Assembly (NCBI GenBank): GCA_049890115.1
Contig: JBMHCC010000013.1
Coordinates: 1-64,000 of the forward strand
DNA: 64,000 nucleotides
From: UBA685 sp049890115
GTDB taxonomy: Bacteria; Pseudomonadota; Alphaproteobacteria; Puniceispirillales; Puniceispirillaceae
Reading direction: 5' to 3'
Below, one piece after another: positions 1 through 7,556 of this stretch. The notes under the pieces were generated by a model, which worked only from the letters and a program-made list of their open reading frames with translations, did no database searches and was not told the DNA's origin. Position 1 is the first letter of the stretch. Every line of letters begins with the position of its first letter. The position numbers were made by a program, and so were the translations under genes.

Positions 1-16
1 GCAAGGAGCACTTAAC

Positions 17-406
17 ATGCAGAAATCAATTTTGCTGGCTGTCGATGGCAGCCCAGGCGGTGAGAGAGCATTAGATTATGTTCTTGAAACCACAGATAAT
101 GCGAGCGTTCAGATTATCCTAGCCTATGTGATTGAATGGTCTTATTATGGGTTAAAAAGCTGGACTTATCTATTTGGTGAAGAGCAAAGAACACAAACCA
201 TTTATAAGGTTATATTCTGTGTATTTGTGGCCTTGGGTTGTATGGTGCAGCTTGGTCCATTGCTGGATATTTCAGATGCGTTTGTATTCCTGATTTGTGT
301 GCCAAATATTTTGGGTCTGTATTTCCTTGCGCCAATTGTAAAACGCGAGATGGAAAATTACAGAGCTCGTCTGGCAAGTGGAGAGATTAAACGGTTTAAA
401 AATTAG
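17..406 (+). pseudogene. Chimeric ORF: UspA N-terminus joined to AGCS symporter C-terminus
   Basis: A 129-residue ORF made of two unrelated family pieces. Residues 1 to about 42 look like the first strand and nucleotide-binding start of a universal stress protein (AVDGS near residues 8-12, then the AY-IEWS segment). From about residue 41 (WSYYGLKSW) to the end it matches the last membrane segments and tail of an AGCS-family alanine/glycine:cation symporter (LGPLLDISDA, then a C-terminal helix rich in K/R/E). UspA proteins are normally about 140-150 residues and AGCS carriers about 450-500, so neither half is complete. The join lies at bases 137-150, where both families carry a W-S-x-Y motif, so a short-homology deletion or an assembly join is possible. 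An AAGGAG-like ribosome site precedes the ATG. It is unlikely to make a working transporter or stress protein. Confidence 0.7.
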
Positions 407-435
407 ACCATATCCTAACACAATTTTTCATTTCG

Positions 436-466
436 GACAGGGTGGTCTGCCGCCCTGTCTTTTTTG
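436..466 (+). terminator. Intrinsic terminator after the chimeric ORF
   Basis: A 10-bp stem (436-445 paired with 450-459, one G-T pair) closes a 4-base loop and runs directly into a T-tract at 460-465. It lies 30 bases after the stop of the upstream ORF, as expected for the end of the original symporter transcript. Confidence 0.85.
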
Positions 467-551
467 TGATTGGCATTGCAAAGAAAATAGAAAGGCGCAT
501 AATTTTCAAAAGTGAGATTTTTGACAGGCCATAAATAGGGTGCAATAGCGT

Positions 552-1214
552 GTGATGATAGGTGATTTTTTTAAGGTAAAACAGATACCGTCCCTTTTCT
601 GGAGTGCACCAAAAGCGCTGACTTTGCGGCCACCGTTACTATCTGTTGTTCTGTTGTCACTTGGGTTGGTTATCTTTGCCATTGGTGAGGGGATGATTGT
701 GGCAGCTGGTATCGGGGTTAGCCCCTGGACTGTGTTTGCACAAGGCCTGTCATCTCTATCTGGTTGGACAGTTGGCTTCTCTACTTTCATCACAAGTATG
801 ATGGTTCTATTATTATGGATACCACTGCGCCAAATGCCTGGTCTTGGCACGATTTTAAATGCCTTAATCATTGCGATTATGCTTGATGTTTCATTGCATT
901 ATTTACCGCGTCCTGAGTTGTTTATTATGTCAGTGATGATGGCAGTTTGTGGCGTTATGCTAGTCGGCTTTGGGTCTGCTGTCTATTTGATAGCCAATTT
1001 AGGAGCAGGGCCGCGAGATGGTTTAATGACAGGTCTGCAACGCCTGTCAGGTCAGCCCATTATGAATGTGCGGATTGCGATTGAAATTATTGTCGTAGCA
1101 TCTGGTTGGCTGATGGGTGGCATGGTAGGGCTTGGCACAATGTTATTTGCTTTTGGTATCGGTCCTGCCGTGTCTTTTTGCGCCCATAGCCTGTTTTTGT
1201 TATTCAAAAAATAG
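552..1214 (+). CDS. YczE/YitT-type integral membrane protein
   Basis: A 220-residue protein with five or six hydrophobic segments after a short basic N-terminus. Glycine-rich membrane motifs (GIGVSPWTVF near 57, NLGAGPRDG near 150, GLGTMLFAFGIGP near 195) match the YczE/YyaS/YitT family of inner-membrane proteins. The family's substrate is not established; a role in small-molecule or ion export is often guessed. Two adjacent ATGs (552 and 555) could serve as start and no strong ribosome site separates them. It stands alone between a terminator and the PEPC-like gene. The family call is fairly sure, the function is not known. Confidence 0.75.
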   Translation: MMIGDFFKVKQIPSLFWSAPKALTLRPPLLSVVLLSLGLVIFAIGEGMIVAAGIGVSPWTVFAQGLSSLSGWTVGFSTFITSMMVLLLWIPLRQMPGLGTILNALIIAIMLDVSLHYLPRPELFIMSVMMAVCGVMLVGFGSAVYLIANLGAGPRDGLMTGLQRLSGQPIMNVRIAIEIIVVASGWLMGGMVGLGTMLFAFGIGPAVSFCAHSLFLLFKK

Positions 1215-1346
1215 CCATTATGCTGGCAATTCTGTATCACTAATTAGAATAAGACTATCTGGATTTTACAGAGCTGTTGAGGTATTTTTTTATTATCGAT
1301 AACAAGCAGCGCTATTTTGAACGGCCGGCAAACCGAAATAGAAACA

Positions 1347-4130
1347 ATGACGTCTTTATTCTCAGATTTTGAACAAGCACTTATTGATTTGCGTCAACAA
1401 GGCATGAAGCTATCAGATATTAACCCTGTCTCAGCAATGGCTGATATTATATCTGACAAACTATATCATAATGAAATTGATAAGACAGATATCCAATCAT
1501 TACTTGATGAAATGGGGCAAACTATCTGGACCTCTCAGGCAGAGGCATTAGCGAAACAATCAGGTCTTAGCAATCTGGCAGACTGCACTCTGCCAGATAT
1601 GATTGCGCCTTATCAGGAAATCTTGAGTGAACTGCCACTTGATAAGCCACGTTACCGTGCTGTTTTCACGGCGCATCCTGTATTTGCTTTGCAACCAGAT
1701 AACAGCGCAGCTTTATGTAGGGCAGCTCATGAGCTCTCTCATAAAAAAACTATCACACCACCAAACCAAGCTTATCAGCCACGTGAAACAGTTTCGTTAT
1801 CACAAGAACATGATGAAGCGATGCTGGCGCAAACCAATGCACGTAAAGCCATTCAAAAACTAAACCGCATTTGGCTACAGATCAAAGCGAAACAGAACAA
1901 TGATACGTGGCGTGATACCTTGCCAACTGCCTTTGGTATCTCAACATGGGTTGGTTATGATCTTGATGGGCGTTCTGATATCACTTGGCTTGATTCCCTG
2001 ATTTTACGATTGCAGGAAAAGCACCGCGCCTTATCGCTCTATCATGATGCACTAGCAGAAATTGCGGTTTCAGAATTATCTGAATGTTCCGCGCTTTTGG
2101 AAAAAGAGATGGCAGATTGTGCCTTTGATATTGACCAGCTGACATCCTATCAGAATGGGGCAGGTGATTTTGCCACCATTATGAATGCTATGACAGAGCG
2201 CGACAAATTAACAAAAAGCCGTGACTTTGCCGACAGGCTTCATGAAATTGCCAAACATCAGCCAGATGATGAGTTGGCATTATCACTATTGGTAGTCGCC
2301 GCCGATATCGCGACACATGGCTTTGGCATTGGTGAAATTCATCTGCGGATTAATGCTGTGCAGCTGCGTAATGCTATGCGTTCTCTTGATGGTCGTGGGT
2401 TATCTAGCAGTGATGGCAATGTTTCTGCGCGCCTATTGATGGATAGGCTTGCCAGCCGCATCAAACAAGAAGCCCCTTGGTATATAAATTATGCCTCTGT
2501 TGATAAGGAAACAGCCACTGCAAGACGCCAATTAATGCTGGCAGCACAATTTATTAAGCATATTGATAATGATCAGCCAGTGCGCCTATTAATTGCTGAA
2601 TGTGAAAGACCTATCACCTATATGTCAGCCCTATATCTGGCACATAAGTTTGATATTGCAGATAAGCTTGATATATCGCCTTTATTTGAGACGACTTTCG
2701 GCCTTGAGCATGGGGCAGAGATGATGTCACAACTATTTACGCATGAGGTTGTGCGAAACTATGTCATTGGCAGAGGGCGCGTTGCCATTCAGCTAGGCTT
2801 TTCAGATGCTGGCCGTTTTATGGGGCAGATTGCAGCTAATCTTGCGATCGAACGTCTGCAAATTAAAATCACAGATTTAGTGGCTAATCATTTTGACCAA
2901 GATTGTGAGCTGTTAATCTTTAATACTCATGGCGAATCTCTTGGCAGAGGCTGCGCAAGACCAACGATAAAAGACAGACAGAATTTTATTCTAACGCCGT
3001 TTGCAAGAGCAAGAGTAAGCACGAATTCTCTGGCGCTTTATCATCAATCTAGTTTTCAAGGTGGTGATGGTTATCGTCTATTTGGCAGTCAGGCGCTGGC
3101 TGATTCCACAATGGCACATTTGCTCATTGCTGAAATAACGCCGCCATCTGATGATTGGTTATCAGATCCGTTTTATGAGCAAAATGATTTCTCTCTTGAT
3201 TTGTTTTTGTCATTGAAAAATTGGCATGAAACTTTATTCGCAAACCCACAATATGGCGATATGCTTGATGTTTTTGGCAGTAACCTTTTGCCAAAAACAG
3301 GCTCACGCCCTGCAAAACGTGTTGTTCAGGCAGGCAATGAGAGAAGCGATCCATCAAAAATCAGAGCAATACCTCATAATGCGATTCTGCAACAATTAGG
3401 GTTTTTGGCGATTGTCATTTCTGGCATGGGTAGCGCGGCTCGCATTGATACAGAGCGGTTTTGTGAAATTCATAAAGATTCGCCACGGTTGCGTCAGGCC
3501 GTTGAACATATCCTAAATGCTAAGGAAAATGGCTCATTAAATACCATTCTGGCCTATGCTAGAATGACCGATAATGGATTTTGGGTCAGCCGTGCCTATC
3601 ATGGCACGCAATATCACCATCAGCGTGCCTATCGCCAACTTGCCGCAAGCTTGAAACAATCACGCTATAGTGCTGCGATGAAACAAACTGTATGGCGACT
3701 GCGCGAAGATTTGATAGATCTATACCGCCTAACAGAATTACTTGATTTGGGCTCTATTCGCATGACAGGTGATGAGCGAATAATGCCAGATTTGCTTCAC
3801 GCATTGCGACTAGCACTGATTATGGATTCGCTTGTACGTGTTGCCAAGGTGCCACGATTTGCGGAAACAAATAGACATAGCAATGCTGATTTGATGAATG
3901 CTGCCATCAAGCTTGATTTTGAGACAGTTTGCGCGATTGTTGAAGAGGAATTTCCCGAAAATAAAGCCCAAGAAGACCATAAGTTGGCAGAGGCTGAAAC
4001 TTATGCTGCTGATAATCTGAATGGCTATCGTCAAACCAGAGAACAAATCCTAGCGCCTTTATTGAAAAATCAGGCACTTATCCGCCAGATAAGCCAGATG
4101 GTTTCAGCGCTTCATCTTGCTCATGGTTAA
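1347..4130 (+). CDS. Diverged phosphoenolpyruvate carboxylase-like protein
   Basis: A 927-residue protein, close to normal PEPC length, counted from the ATG at 1347; an in-frame TTG at 1317 would add ten residues. PEPC carboxylates PEP to oxaloacetate to refill the TCA cycle. Family landmarks are present but altered. TAHP with its histidine is near residue 110, but the usual T-E after it is V-F. The G-R-D-G-N loop reads V-G-Y-D-L-D-G-R near 203, and the S-D-S-N-K-D-A-G block is reduced to S-D-A-G near 486. The glycine-rich catalytic loop reads N-T-H-G-E-S-L-G-R-G near 526, two residues shorter than F-H-G-R-G-G-x-x-G-R-G. The R-A-I-P motif is kept, but the usual C-terminal N-T-G is not seen. 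It may be an active divergent PEPC or a relative with another role. No close partner gene suggests a pathway. Confidence 0.65.
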   Translation: MTSLFSDFEQALIDLRQQGMKLSDINPVSAMADIISDKLYHNEIDKTDIQSLLDEMGQTIWTSQAEALAKQSGLSNLADCTLPDMIAPYQEILSELPLDKPRYRAVFTAHPVFALQPDNSAALCRAAHELSHKKTITPPNQAYQPRETVSLSQEHDEAMLAQTNARKAIQKLNRIWLQIKAKQNNDTWRDTLPTAFGISTWVGYDLDGRSDITWLDSLILRLQEKHRALSLYHDALAEIAVSELSECSALLEKEMADCAFDIDQLTSYQNGAGDFATIMNAMTERDKLTKSRDFADRLHEIAKHQPDDELALSLLVVAADIATHGFGIGEIHLRINAVQLRNAMRSLDGRGLSSSDGNVSARLLMDRLASRIKQEAPWYINYASVDKETATARRQLMLAAQFIKHIDNDQPVRLLIAECERPITYMSALYLAHKFDIADKLDISPLFETTFGLEHGAEMMSQLFTHEVVRNYVIGRGRVAIQLGFSDAGRFMGQIAANLAIERLQIKITDLVANHFDQDCELLIFNTHGESLGRGCARPTIKDRQNFILTPFARARVSTNSLALYHQSSFQGGDGYRLFGSQALADSTMAHLLIAEITPPSDDWLSDPFYEQNDFSLDLFLSLKNWHETLFANPQYGDMLDVFGSNLLPKTGSRPAKRVVQAGNERSDPSKIRAIPHNAILQQLGFLAIVISGMGSAARIDTERFCEIHKDSPRLRQAVEHILNAKENGSLNTILAYARMTDNGFWVSRAYHGTQYHHQRAYRQLAASLKQSRYSAAMKQTVWRLREDLIDLYRLTELLDLGSIRMTGDERIMPDLLHALRLALIMDSLVRVAKVPRFAETNRHSNADLMNAAIKLDFETVCAIVEEEFPENKAQEDHKLAEAETYAADNLNGYRQTREQILAPLLKNQALIRQISQMVSALHLAHG

Positions 4131-4213
4131 CAGCCTATCACAGGTTTTTTTGCTTCGATAAAATCAAGGTTAAAGCTGGCATGACAAAATAGATTATGCC
4201 ATTCTTTGACGCG

Positions 4214-4248
4214 CTATCATCTCACCTTTATGACATCTGTGATGATAG
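4214..4248. promoter_or_regulatory. Inverted repeat upstream of the FAH-family gene
   Basis: Perfect 8-base arms CTATCATC (4214-4221) and GATGATAG (4241-4248) are separated by 19 bases, about 28 bases before the ATG of the FAH-family gene. No T-run follows, so it is not a terminator. It could be an operator for the 4.3-7.3 kb catabolic genes. Weak evidence from sequence symmetry only. Confidence 0.3.
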
Positions 4249-4275
4249 TAACCGTGATTTTTATAAGAGGCATTT

Positions 4276-4962
4276 ATGACAGCTTATCTCTTTGAACCAG
4301 CAGCACAATTTGTTTTGCCTGTGATAGGCCATGACAGCGTCTTTCCAGTTCGACGTATTTTTTGTGTTGGTCGTAACTATGCGGCTCACGCTGCTGAAAT
4401 GGGCAATGAAGTAGATAGGCAAACACCTTTTTATTTTACAACAAGCCCTGCCAACGCAACATTGGGTGGCACTGTCAGATATCCAGATGGCACATCAAAC
4501 TATCATCATGAGGTTGAGTTTGTTGTTGCGCTTGATAAGCCAGCACATCATACCAGCTCAGATGCCGCACTTGACTGCGTTTTTGGCTATGGTGTGGGGC
4601 TTGATATGACAAGACGCGATTTGCAATCTAATGCCAAAGAAAAGCGTCGCCCTTGGTGTCTTGGCAAGGATTGTGAAGATGGCGCCATTCTCTCTGCTCT
4701 GACAGCAAAAGAGGAATTTGGCACTATATCAGAACAGATGATACAGCTTTGCGTAAATGATAAAATAGTGCAGCAATCAACCCTTGACCTTATGGTGCAT
4801 TCTGTTCCTGAGCTGATTTCGCATTTATCTGGTTTTTATCATTTGCAAGCTGGTGATATCATCATGACAGGGACACCAGAAGGTGTTGGACCAGTTGAAA
4901 AAGGTGACAGGCTTGTCGCTACTATTGATGGGCTTAGCACTTTGCAGGCTCATTTTTCTTGA
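4276..4962 (+). CDS. Fumarylacetoacetate hydrolase (FAH) family protein
   Basis: A 228-residue protein of the FAH/fumarylpyruvate hydrolase family, metal-dependent enzymes that split C-C bonds in diketo acids or decarboxylate them. The core motifs are visible: CVGRNYAAHAAEMG near residues 32-45, the metal-ligand segment HHEVEFVVAL near 76-85, GYGVGLDMTRRD near 104-115, the K-D cluster near 130, and IIMTGTPEGVG near 195-205. The length matches the short single-domain members (YcgM type). It is followed 80 bp later by glutaryl-CoA dehydrogenase and a CoA-transferase, which suggests breakdown of an aromatic or lysine-derived acid, but the exact substrate cannot be read from sequence. An AAGAGG ribosome site precedes the ATG. 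Confidence 0.85.
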   Translation: MTAYLFEPAAQFVLPVIGHDSVFPVRRIFCVGRNYAAHAAEMGNEVDRQTPFYFTTSPANATLGGTVRYPDGTSNYHHEVEFVVALDKPAHHTSSDAALDCVFGYGVGLDMTRRDLQSNAKEKRRPWCLGKDCEDGAILSALTAKEEFGTISEQMIQLCVNDKIVQQSTLDLMVHSVPELISHLSGFYHLQAGDIIMTGTPEGVGPVEKGDRLVATIDGLSTLQAHFS

Positions 4963-5043
4963 ATGCTGGAATGATGCAGCATTGCTTTTTGCAGGATGCT
5001 GGTTAGGTTGGGATTAGAGTCTTACTAACGTGAAGGTTTCATC

Positions 5044-6222
5044 ATGATACCATTTGAGTGGCGCGATCCGTTTCGTCTAGATGATCAATTAACCAGTGAA
5101 GAGCGCATGATCCAACATAGCGCTGCTGCTTTTGCTGAGGCTGAATTACGGCCACGCATTGATGAGATGTATGAAAAAGAAAGCATTGTGCCTGAATTAT
5201 TTCCCTTGATGGGACAGGCTGGGTTGCTTGGGGTTACGATACCTGCTGAATTAGGCGGTGTTGGTGCAAATTATGTATCCTATGGCCTTGTCGCACGTGA
5301 GATAGAGCGCATTGATAGTGGCTATCGGTCAATGGCATCAGTGCAATCATCATTGGTGATGCATCCGATTAACGCCTTTGGCTCAGAAGAGCAAAAACAG
5401 AAATATCTGCCAAAATTAGCAACTGGTGAGTTGATTGGTTGTTTTGGTTTAACAGAACCAGAAGCAGGCTCTGATCCAGCTGGCATGAAAACAACAGCGG
5501 CAAAAACAGATGATGGCTATTTGTTAAATGGCAGCAAAATGTGGATATCAAATGCGCCCATAGCTGATGTTTTTGTGGTATGGGCAAAATCAGAAGCTCA
5601 TGGTGGTACCATCAAGGGCTTTATCCTTGAAAAAGGGATGGCTGGATTAACAGCGCCAAGAATAGATGGCAAATTATCGTTGCGCGCCTCTGTCACAGGT
5701 GAAATTGTGATGCAGAATGTGGCTGTACCAAATGATGCTATCTTACCAGAAGTAGAAGGTTTGAAAGGGCCGTTTAGCTGTCTTAACCGTGCCAGATATG
5801 GCATTAGCTGGGGAGTGTTGGGTGCTGCTGAAGATTGCTGGCATCGTGCCCATGATTATGGCATGAACCGCAAGCAATTTGATAAGCCGCTTGCTGCCAC
5901 ACAGCTTTATCAGAAAAAACTGGCAGATATGCAAACAGATATCGCCTTTGGTCTGCAAGGGGCATTACGTGTTGGTAGATTGATGGATGAGGGACGTTTT
6001 GCTCCTGAAATGATTTCTATCACCAAACGCAATAATTGCGGAAGAGCACTAGATATCGCGCGCCAAGCTCGTGATATGCATGGCGGGAATGGCATCCAAA
6101 TTGGCTATCAGGTGATGCGCCACGCTGCTAATCTTGAAACCGTAAACACCTATGAAGGCACACATGATATTCATGCTCTGATCTTAGGGCGTGCCCAGAC
6201 TGGCCTACAGGCTTTTTTCTGA
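5044..6222 (+). CDS. gcdH: Glutaryl-CoA dehydrogenase
   Basis: A 392-residue acyl-CoA dehydrogenase. It oxidises and decarboxylates glutaryl-CoA to crotonyl-CoA with FAD, passing electrons to ETF, in lysine, tryptophan and aromatic degradation. It has the GcdH-type start (F-x-W-x-D-P-F), the flavin-binding TEPEAGSDP near 139-147, SMASVQSSLVMHPI near 96-109, and the family signature TYEGTHDIHALILGRAQTG near the C-terminus with the catalytic glutamate. The length equals the family norm. Its stop is one base before the ATG of the downstream CaiB-type gene, so the two are almost certainly co-translated, as often seen for gcdH with a glutarate CoA-transferase. Confidence 0.92.
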   Translation: MIPFEWRDPFRLDDQLTSEERMIQHSAAAFAEAELRPRIDEMYEKESIVPELFPLMGQAGLLGVTIPAELGGVGANYVSYGLVAREIERIDSGYRSMASVQSSLVMHPINAFGSEEQKQKYLPKLATGELIGCFGLTEPEAGSDPAGMKTTAAKTDDGYLLNGSKMWISNAPIADVFVVWAKSEAHGGTIKGFILEKGMAGLTAPRIDGKLSLRASVTGEIVMQNVAVPNDAILPEVEGLKGPFSCLNRARYGISWGVLGAAEDCWHRAHDYGMNRKQFDKPLAATQLYQKKLADMQTDIAFGLQGALRVGRLMDEGRFAPEMISITKRNNCGRALDIARQARDMHGGNGIQIGYQVMRHAANLETVNTYEGTHDIHALILGRAQTGLQAFF

Positions 6223-6223
6223 G

Positions 6224-7333
6224 ATGACAGCACCGCTTGCAGGGATAAAAGTCATTGAATTAGCCCGTGTGCTAGCAGGGCCATGGATTGGTCAGACCTT
6301 GGCTGATCTGGGGGCAGAAATCATTAAAGTTGAAAGCGCAAAAGGTGATGAAACACGCCAATGGGGACCGCCTTTTGCCACAATAGAAGACACAGATATC
6401 TCAGCCTATTTCTTGGCAACCAATCGCGGCAAATCATCTGTTATAGCTGATTTTAACAATCCAGCAGATTTAGCTCATATCAAAGCTCTTATCGCTGATG
6501 CTGATATCGTGATTGAAAATTTCAAAGTTGGCGGCCTTAAAAAATTCGGTTTGGATTATGATAGTTTAAAGCAATCTCATCCCGCTTTGATTTATGCCTC
6601 TATTACAGGTTTTGGTCAGGATGGCCCTTATGCCTCTAAAGCTGGATATGATTTTCTGATCCAAGGGATGAGCGGCATTATGGATCTGACAGGTGAGTCA
6701 GATGGTGCGCCGCAAAAAATCGGTGTTGCCTATGCTGATATTTTCACAGGGCTTTACGGGGTGATTGGCATTCAGGCAGCTCTGCGCCACCGTGATAAGA
6801 CAGGTGAAGGCCAGCATATCGATCTGTCCTTATTTGATAGTATGGTCGGTGTTTTGGCCAATCAGGGGCAAAATTATTTGGTCAGTGGGAAATCACCAAA
6901 ACGCATGGGCAATGCCCATCCTAATATCTGTCCCTATGCTGTGTTTCCTGTATCTGATGGTCATGTAATCATCGCTGTTGGCAATGATGAACAATTTGCC
7001 AGATTATGCCAGATCCTCGATTGCAGTGATTTAGCAGGTGATTCCCGTTTTCGCACTAACCAGGACAGGGTTGCACATCGCACCATTTTAACAAAATTGC
7101 TAACAGATGCCCTGAAACAGGTGTCAAAAGAAACATTCTTAAAAGCTTGTGATGAAGCTGTGGTGCCAGCAGGGCCGATTAATAGCGTTGCAGATGCCAT
7201 CACTGATCCGCAAACCACCCACAGGCAGATGATCGTAGAAACAGATGGTGTGCGCTCTATCAGAACACCTTTGCGCTTTTCCAAATCAACGCTTGCTATG
7301 CACAAGCGTGCCCCAAAATTAGGCGAAGATTAG
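6224..7333 (+). CDS. CaiB/BaiF family CoA-transferase (probable glutarate CoA-transferase)
   Basis: A 369-residue class III CoA-transferase, counted from the ATG one base after the gcdH stop; the upstream in-frame start at 6191 lies inside gcdH and is less likely. Family marks include GIKVIELARVLAGPW near the N-terminus, LADLGAEIIKVE, GDETRQWGPP, ITGFGQDGPY near 132 and GYDFLIQGMSGIM near 146. These enzymes move CoA between carboxylates. The tight pairing with gcdH suggests it makes glutaryl-CoA from glutarate using succinyl-CoA or a similar donor (the SUGCT type). Specificity is inferred from context; the family is certain. Confidence 0.87.
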   Translation: MTAPLAGIKVIELARVLAGPWIGQTLADLGAEIIKVESAKGDETRQWGPPFATIEDTDISAYFLATNRGKSSVIADFNNPADLAHIKALIADADIVIENFKVGGLKKFGLDYDSLKQSHPALIYASITGFGQDGPYASKAGYDFLIQGMSGIMDLTGESDGAPQKIGVAYADIFTGLYGVIGIQAALRHRDKTGEGQHIDLSLFDSMVGVLANQGQNYLVSGKSPKRMGNAHPNICPYAVFPVSDGHVIIAVGNDEQFARLCQILDCSDLAGDSRFRTNQDRVAHRTILTKLLTDALKQVSKETFLKACDEAVVPAGPINSVADAITDPQTTHRQMIVETDGVRSIRTPLRFSKSTLAMHKRAPKLGED

Positions 7334-7556
7334 ATTAATATGGTGTGAATGATTGCCGCTACGCACAAAATTTATCCATAAAAACACGTATAAAATGTAA
7401 AAAAGAAAAATTTATTAACTAAAAATTTATATCCTTTCCCTATGCTTTTTCCTGATAGTGGCTGATTCAGGCGGTTTTTGGGCAAGAAATCCAGACAAGC
7501 TGTCTTATGCAGAATGAGGTCGCTATGGTTTGCGGAACAATTCTTGGGATAAAGCG
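7334..7556. other. AT-rich intergenic region before the RTX gene
   Basis: About 220 bases without a gene. It contains three copies of AAATTTAT (7368-7375, 7408-7415, 7423-7430) in very A-rich sequence. These may be part of a promoter or protein-binding region for the RTX gene. No clear -35/-10 pair or terminator is recognised here. Confidence 0.35.

Noticed and set aside
506..871. 121-codon minus-strand frame opposite the YczE-like gene
   Set aside because: It has no recognisable domain and lies opposite a clear membrane protein; a shadow frame.
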